From: Mesostigma viride
Taxonomy: Eukaryota; Streptophyta; Mesostigmatophyceae; Mesostigmatales; Mesostigmataceae
Assembly: GCA_009746045.1 (NCBI GenBank)
Contig: RPFO01000041.1
Location: forward strand, 5,050,420 to 5,114,419
Direction of reading: 5' to 3'
Length of the DNA: 64,000 bases
Each line of letters starts with the position of its first letter. Position 1 is the stretch's first letter. This document shows positions 57,056 to 64,000 of this stretch, in pieces. The translations under genes and the position numbers were made by a program. The notes beneath the pieces are model-generated. The model worked only from the letters and a program-made list of their open reading frames with translations, had not been told where the DNA came from and made no database searches.

Positions 57056-58358
57056 TGTGGAGTGGAGATGGAGATAGTGGAGATTCATCTCCATACCCCC
57101 CCCTCCCTTCTCCTAAAACTTTTCTGGCAGGAAATACTCACGCAAATTCCAATATTGTCCCGTGGAATCCTAACTGTCCAATTCCAAGTATTTTACGCGA
57201 TGGTGACAGACGCCAGCACGGGGTGGAGATAGTGGAGATGGAGGTGGAGATAGGTACCTCCACCACTTTGACCTTTGTGTTTCGAAAAGGAGAAGGATTT
57301 CGGAGGAAAGGGACAGCGGGATCGGATCGGGGGAGTCTCTAGGATTCTGATAAACCGGGTTTCATGACAAGTTTCTCGGTGCTCGAGAGCCAGTCCTCGG
57401 GATTCCACGGAGTGGAGATAGTGGAGATAGTGGAGATGCATCTCCATACCCCCCCCCTCCTTCCAAAAACTTTTTTGGCTGGAACGGAATGCAGTCTCTG
57501 CGGTGGCAGGTGCCGGGAAATGCTATGAATATACATAAAATTTTATGGGCAGCAGAGAGAAATAGTTGTAAATATACAAAATTTTATGGGCAGCAGAGGG
57601 AAACTTTTATACTTCCCGTGGAATATATACAAAATTTTATGGGCAGCAGAGGGAAACTTTTATACTTCCCGTGGAATATATACAAAATTTTATGGGCAGC
57701 AGAGGGAAACTTTTATACTTCCCGTGGAATATATACAAAATTTTATGGGCAGCAGAGAGAAATAGTCGTAAATATGCAAAATTTTATGGGCAGCAGAGAG
57801 ACAGTGCTTGGCGGCGGATGCGAGAAAGTGGACGAGACTCTGGTCCAGGAAAAAGTTTTTCAAGGGAGGGGGGGGGTATGGAGATGAATCTCCACTATCT
57901 CCACTATCTCCACTCTGTCGAATGCCGAGAATTCTCCCCACCCGGTGGGAACTGGGTCGAGAGAGGGGCGGGCACGGAAAGCCAGAGAGTCGCCTGATCG
58001 CATCCCGCTATCCGTTTCCTCCAAAAGCCTTCTCCTTTTCCAAACACAAAGGTCAAAGTCGTGGAGGTACCTATCTCCACCTCCATCTCCACTATCTCCA
58101 CTCCGTCACCGCCCGGGAAAGTTTTTCGAGAGGAGGGGGGGGGGTGGAGATGAATCTCCACTATCTCCACTATCTCCACCGCCCGCGCACCCTCTTATGC
58201 TGTCACTCGTCACCATCGCGTAAAATACTCATAATTGGACAGTTAGGATTCCACGGGACATTTTTGGAATTTGCATGAGTATTTCCTGCCAGAAAAGTTT
58301 TGGGAGAAGGGAGGGGGGGGTATGGAGATGCATCTCCACTATCTCCATCTCCACCCCC
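57056..58358. repeat. 1.3-kb imperfect inverted repeat
   Basis: Left arm 57056-57530 and right arm 57835-58358 match in inverted order: GTGGAGATGGAGATAGTGG / CTCCACTATCTCCATCTCC at the outside, TCCAATTCCAAGTATTTTACG / CGTAAAATACTCATAATTGG-type blocks next, and GGAAAGTTTTT / AAAAACTTTTTTGG blocks inside. G-runs flank each block. No gene. The centre is occupied by a 52-bp tandem repeat. Confidence 0.8.
57536..57800. repeat. 52-bp tandem repeat at the palindrome centre
   Basis: AAATTTTATGGGCAGCAGAG followed by AAACTTTTATACTTCCCGTG and GAATATATAC; about five units, some shortened. Confidence 0.88.
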
Positions 58359-58418
58359 TATGCCAGAATTAGAGGAGACTCATTGTGGGCACGCATGTTT
58401 GAGACACAAGTCGAATTT

Positions 58419-58430
58419 GCATTAAAAATA
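58419..58430 (-). terminator. 3' motif of the zinc-ribbon gene
   Basis: Minus strand TATTTTTAATGC, about 60 nt past the stop at 58490; a weaker match to the shared 3' motif. Confidence 0.45.
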
Positions 58431-58489
58431 GGATTACGAGTTTAATAAATAGGAGAGAGGGGCTGACAGAGGTCTATTCCCCACAGTAT

Positions 58490-59221
58490 TCACAGTTTGA
58501 CAGAGGCGGCCATGTCGTGCAGGCTCTTGCACGGATCGAAGCTGGCATCCAAGTCCAGATCGTCAAAGTTGCAGCCGAAGAACGTGTCATCCACGTCCAG
58601 ATCCTGGCGGGGGGACTTGCTCCCCACCTCCTCCTCCTCCTCGGAGGAGGTGTAAGAGTACGAGGGGACGGAGCCTTCGAAATCGCTCATCTCGTGATCG
58701 GAAGGAGCCTGCTCCTCCTCCTCCTCCTCGACTTGGTCGACAGAAACGGGGGCCTCGCGATTTTCCCTGTCCATCCGGGCCAAACGGGCATTCTCCAGCT
58801 CGCGAGCGGCGTTTTCGCGGCCCAAAATCTCGTCGCGAGTCACCACCCAGGCGGCAAGCGGGTTGCCGCGAGAGAAATCGGAGCACCGCATGGAGAGTCT
58901 GGGCAGATCCTTGACTCTGCCGCCCATCCCGTCGTGCGGAGGCTTGAAATCGCGGCGGCGGCGGGAGGGAACGCACACCTTCTTGGGGGCGGGGAAGTTC
59001 TCGTCACGGGGCGTTTCGAAGAGCCCCATTTCGTGCTTCATCCGCTGCCATAGCTCCTCCTCGATCCTCTGCTTCTCGGCCTTGTTGCGCTTTGCGTTGG
59101 CGAGGCGTTTGGAGCGGCACTTGGAACAGCGACTCGTGCGCTTGCAACCGCGCTTGGGGAGGAACTCGTCGCTGTCCTTCGGGAAACGCAGGCCGCAATC
59201 GCGGCAGGCCGCAGTCGCCAT
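58490..59221 (-). CDS. Virus-like zinc-ribbon acidic protein
   Basis: Minus strand, ATG at 59221, 243 residues. N-terminal zinc motif C6-x2-C9 ... C26 ... C32-x2-C35 followed by a basic helix (KRLANAKRNKAEKQ). This pattern, with an F between the pairs, is common in small phage and giant-virus zinc proteins and beside HNH domains, but no HNH residues are seen. The second half is strongly acidic (EEEEEEQ, SSEEEEEVG, DLDVDD), ending in a short hydrophobic helix. A DNA-binding or transcription-related role is inferred from the zinc plus acidic layout. Confidence 0.75.
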   Translation of the reverse strand: MATAACRDCGLRFPKDSDEFLPKRGCKRTSRCSKCRSKRLANAKRNKAEKQRIEEELWQRMKHEMGLFETPRDENFPAPKKVCVPSRRRRDFKPPHDGMGGRVKDLPRLSMRCSDFSRGNPLAAWVVTRDEILGRENAARELENARLARMDRENREAPVSVDQVEEEEEEQAPSDHEMSDFEGSVPSYSYTSSEEEEEVGSKSPRQDLDVDDTFFGCNFDDLDLDASFDPCKSLHDMAASVKL

Positions 59222-59631
59222 GGCAGGAAATGGAAAGGGTTCGAGAGCGTGAGAGAGAGAGCGAGAGTGCGTGCGAGGAGGAGGGCGGCGGGGTTTTATA
59301 CCCGCGCGGTGCTCGCCTCGCCGCGTGAAAAAATTACGCGGTCGGCGGTTAGGTTCCGTTACGTGTCCGTGGACACTTCTTCGGGCGCGAGACGCGCCAC
59401 GTCTCCTCCGAAAACCGTTACTTCCCGTGCCGGGCCGCGGTTACGGACGGACCAAACGGCGGTTACGCGCCGACTGCCAGCCGTTACGGTACCACGGGCC
59501 GACCAGCGGGGCCACGGGACGACCCAGAGCCGGTACACCGCAGGGACCAAGGGGGACCCTGGGGGACCCTGAGGGGGCGCTGGAGGGGCCCGAGGGGAAT
59601 TAAAAACACGTATTCTGTTGTAACTGCGGCG
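59222..59631. promoter_or_regulatory. Divergent promoter region of the zinc-ribbon and dioxygenase genes
   Basis: The minus-strand side has GGTATAAAAC (59293-59302, 72 nt from the ATG), a CT-rich leader and the palindrome TGTCC-GT-GGACA (59364-59375). Several GTTAC motifs occur at 59357-59485. The plus-strand gene has an A-rich box (GGAATTAAAAAC, 59597-59608) 23 nt before its ATG and no CT leader. Confidence 0.65.
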
Positions 59632-60579
59632 ATGGAGAAATTGGACGACAGGGGGTTTCTCGTTATGAGGGGCGCGCTGGGAGAATCGGATATTAAAGAA
59701 GGAGTAGCGTGCATTCGCAAGAATGAAGTCGATTACGCGGCTATGGAGTCCTTCATCCGTCAAAGAATGTTGCAGAGCGTTCGACAACGGCTCGCGTGGG
59801 GCAAAGTCGATTTCGTCAAATTTCGAGTAAGCGACAACAACAACTCTGCGGATGCGTCGAGTTTCCACAGAGATATCATTTATCAGGGTCGCGAAAATCC
59901 GTTTACTCCGCCGTTTTACACGTGTCTCACGTATCTGGACACGACAGTGATGGAACTCATCCCCGGCTCTCACAAACGAGTCGCCTATTCTTGGCTTGAA
60001 CTCCCGAGTCTGCACGCAAGCCGATTGCAACTAGAAATGAATCCCGGAGACCTGCTCGTGTTTCACTCTTCTCTACTTCACCGCGGACTGTTCACTGAGA
60101 AGCTAGAACACCGGCGTTTGGTGCAGGTTTTCGAGGTTTTTCTGGACTCGAAGTGCCTCTCCACCGTCGTGCACGTCAGAGGCAGGGAAGCATACAGTGA
60201 TTTCATGATCCGAGCGAGTCGCACGGGAGGAATTGTAAAGTCCCTGATCGATTATCTCGCGTTTGCGAACGCTGCAAGGGGTTACGGCGTGGGATTTAGA
60301 ATTCCAGAGAAGTGCGGATTAGATAACACGCTGTATTTCTCGTCCGAGGGGCTCAGAGATAGGGTGGAGATCAAGTCGGGGACGTGGCAGGAAATAAACA
60401 AGTACGTGATGAACCCGCGACTTGACTTGAGGGATCTTCCAGACGAGTCGTATTCGACGTACAATTTTCACGTGTTCATTCGAACACCGTTGGTGTTTAT
60501 GATTGTGATCACGCTGCTTTTGGCGCTGACGGGAGTGTACGGGTTCACAAAATTGTACCGTAATGTTCGGAATGTCTAA
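59632..60579 (+). CDS. PhyH-like Fe(II)/2-oxoglutarate dioxygenase with C-terminal membrane anchor
   Basis: ATG at 59632, 315 residues, one exon. Iron ligands fit H79-x-D81 (SSFHRDIIYQ) and H150 (FHSSLLHRG); R161 or R162 would bind 2-oxoglutarate. ELIPGSHKR (108-116) is the usual PhyH sequence between them. These enzymes hydroxylate lipids, proteins or small molecules using oxygen and 2-oxoglutarate. Residues about 287-306 are strongly hydrophobic (VFMIVITLLLALTGVYGF) with basic residues after, predicting a tail-anchored membrane protein, unusual for PhyH. Substrate unknown. It is followed after 39 bp by the next gene on the same strand. Confidence 0.8.
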   Translation: MEKLDDRGFLVMRGALGESDIKEGVACIRKNEVDYAAMESFIRQRMLQSVRQRLAWGKVDFVKFRVSDNNNSADASSFHRDIIYQGRENPFTPPFYTCLTYLDTTVMELIPGSHKRVAYSWLELPSLHASRLQLEMNPGDLLVFHSSLLHRGLFTEKLEHRRLVQVFEVFLDSKCLSTVVHVRGREAYSDFMIRASRTGGIVKSLIDYLAFANAARGYGVGFRIPEKCGLDNTLYFSSEGLRDRVEIKSGTWQEINKYVMNPRLDLRDLPDESYSTYNFHVFIRTPLVFMIVITLLLALTGVYGFTKLYRNVRNV

Positions 60580-60588
60580 ATCAATCTC

Positions 60589-60600
60589 GGGATAAAAATT
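60589..60600 (+). promoter_or_regulatory. A/T-rich box before the small Cys-rich gene
   Basis: GGGATAAAAATT, 18 nt before the ATG at 60619, comparable in place and content to the box before the dioxygenase gene. The surrounding GGGA...TCCC could also form a small hairpin after the dioxygenase stop. Confidence 0.4.
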
Positions 60601-60618
60601 CGTCCCTGTAAAGTATAC

Positions 60619-61221
60619 ATGCCTAAACGCGCCTGCCGAGCTATAACGAAAAAGGGCACCCGGTGCACTCGCGCGTGCCGTAGTTGCAGGGCTCACACGT
60701 GCGCCCAACACGCGTCTCATCGCGCAAGAGCGGGCGATACAAAAGAGGTACACACCCGGGTGCCCCAGATAGAGGGATTTGATGACGTGTTAAGGCGCCA
60801 CGGCTTGTTAGAACGGATAATAAAGTTAGTCGATAGGGGGGATCAATTGAATTTCGGTCTCACTAACAAGAATAATGACCAGTGGGTCAAAGAATGGTTA
60901 GTCAGAGAGCTATCAAAAGAGTTCGACGTTCTCAACAAACCGATGACTCGGCATCATAGGAATTTAGACAAGTTCGCAGTTATATCGGTTCAAGCGAAGG
61001 AAGAGGCTGAAAAAGCGACTGATGCCGCCGAGCGGGACAGACTACTGGAACAAGCGAAGAGTGTCACGTCCGTGATCATTTACGTCCGTGCACTCAAGAA
61101 GTTACGCGGTTGCCGTAATCGGAATCGTTACCGACGTTTGGTTGGTTCCGATTCAGTAGGCCGCAGGCTTTGTTCCTTGGGCCGGTGTGGAGCGCCGCGC
61201 CGGAAAGGCCTGAATTTCTAG
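60619..61221 (+). CDS. Small Cys-rich protein, DUF5763-like, fused into a repeat
   Basis: ATG at 60619, 200 residues. N-terminal CRAITKKGTRC...C-x2-C...C-x2-H (C6, C16, C20, C23, C28, H31) resembles the DUF5763-type zinc motif common in giant-virus proteins. The middle has a short alpha-helical region (VLRRHGLLERIIKLVDRGDQ) and a charged helix. From 61062 on (VTSVIIYVRALKKLR to the stop) the DNA is the start of a 1.04-kb repeat found again at 62500, where the upstream part of the gene is missing. So the repeat either captured the gene's 3' end or supplies a foreign tail. Confidence 0.6.
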   Translation: MPKRACRAITKKGTRCTRACRSCRAHTCAQHASHRARAGDTKEVHTRVPQIEGFDDVLRRHGLLERIIKLVDRGDQLNFGLTNKNNDQWVKEWLVRELSKEFDVLNKPMTRHHRNLDKFAVISVQAKEEAEKATDAAERDRLLEQAKSVTSVIIYVRALKKLRGCRNRNRYRRLVGSDSVGRRLCSLGRCGAPRRKGLNF

Positions 61222-62104
61222 AGTGACAGTCTTAGGTGACCTGACTTAGGTTCAGGCACAAGACTTTGGGGCGCAAAGCCTTGGTGGCTTGCGCAATATT
61301 CCGGTGCGTGACATTTGGCAGTTACGAATCTTTTGTATTGTCCAGACGGAATGATGTTCAGTCCATCGGACAAAGTTAGATACGCAGATCGTAGTGTGCG
61401 GTGTGCTGGCTCGCACGTGGCTGTCGAACAGACTTGCTAAGCATTTTGCTGGCAGTCTAACTGCACGTCAGGCGGCTTGCTGGCAAATGCGACAGCGCAT
61501 GGATGCCGGGATTTTTGGAGGTATTTAGGAGCACGGCAGCGGCCATGGTGGTCGTTGTTCGCTCGTTACTCTCCCTCACAACTTGGTGTTGTCGTCAAGG
61601 GGTTTAATAGTGGAACAATCCGGAGCAGCCCCCGAGAGTGGTTGCAATGAGTAATTGTCATGAGATTGGTTGACGGAAGTGATAACTGTTTGGTTTCGTC
61701 AAGATGATGTGTGTATTGTGGGCGAGACTCGGGAAGGATCCCGGTCGTCGTTGGCCAGTGAGCCATAGCTGGGGTGAGCGGGATAGGTAGACAGGATAGG
61801 GGGCGCTAAAGGACACTGCCAGCCGTAAGCCAAGCGGAGCAGTGTGGCGTCACCCGAGGCCTGCTAGGTTATCAAGAACCGCTTAGCCTTATTTGGACAG
61901 TGACGCACAAGTACGACATTATACGACTAGACAACACTTGTATTCTTGTCGATGTCTTTTGAAATTAAATGTGAATGGTTTGGTTGCTTTCCAAATATAT
62001 AAAGCATCATGGTTTTATTCCACACCTGGCTGGCTACGGAATTGCCTGTCATGAGGTCGGCGGCCAAGTATGTCCGTGACCTGCATCTCACAGGATTTTA
62101 ACGA
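61062..62104 (+). repeat. Repeat R, copy 1
   Basis: Direct copy of 62500-63545 with few differences: R1 lacks 3 bp and 2 bp near 61126 and 61161, and has a stop (TGCTAAGC) where R2 reads TGCTCTGC. It contains TATATAAAGC near 61997. It starts inside the small Cys-rich gene and ends CACAGGATTTTAAC. Confidence 0.9.
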
Positions 62105-62185
62105 GCGAACAACCCTTGGCGGGTTCAGTTCGGCCAGCCCGAGCCGGAGGTATACCCAAGGTGCTTGCAGGGTCGAGCACTTGGA

Positions 62186-62310
62186 AGAGGATTAAGCTTA
62201 TCCTGTAAAAAGCTATGAAGCGGATTAGGCTTATCCTTGAAAAAGCCATGAAGAGGATTATGCTTATCCTTGAAAAAGCACTGAAGAGGTTATTGCTTAG
62301 CCTATTTGAA
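62186..62310 (+). repeat. 33-bp tandem repeat
   Basis: About four units of GAAGAGGATTAGGCTTATCC followed by TTGAAAAAGCCAT. The frame encodes a repeated 11-residue unit (KRIRLILEKAM), but no start context supports a gene. Confidence 0.85.
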
Positions 62311-62499
62311 AAGCATGTGTGGTCCTGTCGTGGGAATTTTTTTTCCCTATGTGATCCTCTTTTTGACTTTTTGGCTCTTCATTTTTTCGAGCTAAAAAGT
62401 GGGGGGGAATATAGTGGATCACACACAAGAGTACTCTATTGCTATGGATATGCCTTCCAAGTGATAGGCTAGGATATAATGGCACGCAAACGCGACAGC
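62311..62499. other. Spacer between R copies, no gene seen
   Basis: AT-rich with an eight-T run near 62337. Nothing coding is supportable. Confidence 0.5.
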
Positions 62500-63545
62500 T
62501 GTCACGTCCGTGATCATTTACGTCCGTGCACTCAAGAAGTTACGCGATTGCCGTAATCGGAATCGTTACGTCCGACGTTTGGTTGGTTCCGATTCAGTAT
62601 AGGCCGCAGGCTTTGTTCCTTGGGCCGGTGTGGAGCGCCGCGCCGGAAAGGCCTGAATTTCTAGAGTGACAGTCTTAGGTGACCTGACTTAGGTTCAGGC
62701 GCAAGACTTTGGGGCGCAAAGCCTTGGTGGCTTGCGCAATATTCCGGTGCGTGACATTTGGCAGTTATGAATCTTTTGTATTGTCCAGACGGAATGATGT
62801 TCAGTCCATCTGACAAAGCTAGATACGCAGATCGTAGTGTGCGGTGTGCTGGCTCGCACGTGGCTGTCGAACAGACTTGCTCTGCATTTTGCTGGCAGTC
62901 TAACTGCACGTCAGGCGGCTTGCTGGCAAATGCGACAGCGCATGGATGCCGGGATTTTTGGAGGTATTTAGGAGCACAGCAGCGGCCATGGTGGTCGTTG
63001 TTCGCTCGTTACTCTCCCTCACAACTTGGTGTTGTCGTCAAGGGGTTTAATAGTGGAACAATCCGGAGCAGCCCCCGAGAGTGGTTGCAATGAGTAATTG
63101 TCATGAGATTGGTTGACGGAAGTGATAACTGTTTGGTTTCGTCAAGATGATGTGTGTATTGTGGGCGAGACTCGGGAAGGAACCCGGTCGTCGTTGGCCA
63201 GTGAGCCATAGCTGGGGTAAGCGGGATAGGTAGACAGGATAGGGGGCGCTAAAGGACACTGCCAGCCGTAAGCCAAGCGGAGCAGTGTGGCGTCACCCGA
63301 GGCCTGCTAGGTTATCAAGAACCGCTTAGCCTTATTTGGACAGTGACGCACAAGTACGACATTATACGACTAGACAACACTTGTATTCTTGTCGATGTCT
63401 TTTGAAATTAAATGTGAATGGTTTGGTTGCTTTCCAAATATATAAAGCATCATGGTTTTATTCCACACCTGGCTGGCTACGGAATTGCCTGTCATGAGGT
63501 CGGCGGCCAAGTATGTCCGTGACCTGCATCTCACAGGATTTTAAC
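62500..63545 (+). repeat. Repeat R, copy 2
   Basis: Direct copy of R1. It carries an open frame (ATG 62767 to 63093, 108 codons, with CPDGMMFSPSDKARYAD and five Cys) that is broken in R1 by ATG to ACG and a stop, so its coding status is doubtful. Confidence 0.9.
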
Positions 63546-63553
63546 ACTGCAGT

Positions 63554-64000
63554 CCTGTGAGATGCAGGTCACGGACATACTTGGCCGCCGACCTCATGAC
63601 AGGCAATTCCGTAGCCAGCCAGGTGTGGAATAAAACCATGATGCTTTATATATTTGGAAAGCAACCAAACCATTCACATTTAATTTCAAAAGACATCGAC
63701 AAGAATACAAGTGTTGTCTAGTCGTATAATGTCGTACTTGTGCGTCACTGTCCAAATAAGGCTAAGCGGTTCTTGATAACCTAGCAGGCCTCGGGTGACG
63801 CCACACTGCTCCGCTTGGCTTACGGCTGGCAGTGTCCTTTAGCGCCCCCTATCCTGTCTACCTATCCCGCTCACCCCAGCTATGGCTCACTGGCCAACGA
63901 CGACCGGGATCCTTCCCGAGTCTCGCCCACAATACACACATCATCTTGACGAAACCAAACAGTTATCACTTCCGTCAACCAATCTCATGACAATTACTCA
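63554..64000 (-). repeat. Repeat R, inverted copy 3 (runs off the window)
   Basis: Reverse complement of the right end of R. At two variable sites (GGATCCCGG, GGGGTGAGCGGG) it matches R1, not R2. With R2 it forms a palindrome around a 16-bp spacer (63538-63553). Confidence 0.9.

Noticed and set aside
62767-63093. 108-codon gene in repeat copy 2
   Set aside because: The same frame in copy 1 has lost its ATG and gained a stop, and no family is recognised; noted under the repeat only.

Overview
The window is eukaryotic. It has GT-AG introns, AATAAA signals, LTR retrotransposons with target-site duplications, a TNP2-type CACTA transposon and a chromodomain Ty3/gypsy element. This mixture fits a green-lineage alga or early plant, but the sequence does not prove the host. 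Almost everything is nested mobile DNA. The one other coding block is a compact intronless gene cluster that looks like an endogenised giant-virus fragment (inference).

Layout, left part (1-36428): a chromodomain gypsy element (G; fragments at 26084-28020 and 34395-36428 with its 3' LTR) abuts a host-like exon at 36430. An LTR element on the minus strand (B; 8612-10655, 15175-16027, 24742-about 26083) lies inside G's integrase. B was in turn hit by element A (1-8611, plus strand, near-identical LTRs), by a gag-protease-only copia (C; 10656-15169, TSD GACTT) and by an autonomous-type CACTA element (E1; 16028-24741). G was also hit by a decayed CACTA element (E2; 28021-34392). E2 holds a 525-bp MITE and a 420-bp direct repeat. 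Inside A's pol gene sits a 948-bp composite palindrome (P-X-P-X'-P, TSD CCATG) whose precise removal restores the reading frame.

Middle (36430-42436): a host-like exon with ankyrin-like motifs, then a 5'-truncated minus-strand element (D) of the A/B family. A and D share two oddities: a retropepsin-like domain between integrase and reverse transcriptase with DTN instead of DTG, and HGDD instead of the usual Y-x-D-D box.

Right part (42437-61221): intronless genes with short intergenic regions: a Cys-rich protein, a 293-aa protein, a split gene, a zinc-ribbon acidic protein, a PhyH-like dioxygenase with a C-terminal membrane anchor, and a small Cys-rich protein. Four gene starts share a GGTATAAAA-type box 72-79 nt from the ATG, a CT-rich leader and, upstream, the palindrome TGTCC-N-GGACA. 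Four gene ends share a TTTTTAATGAAAA hairpin-like motif. One gene is split by a 9.7-kb TIR element (E3; 46183-55914, TSD CATG). E3 carries a 1227-aa DUF7869-like putative transposase and a spliced polyglutamine zinc-finger protein. It is the best candidate here for an undescribed system.

End (61062-64000): two direct copies and one inverted copy of a 1.04-kb repeat. The first copy overlaps the 3' end of the last virus-like gene.
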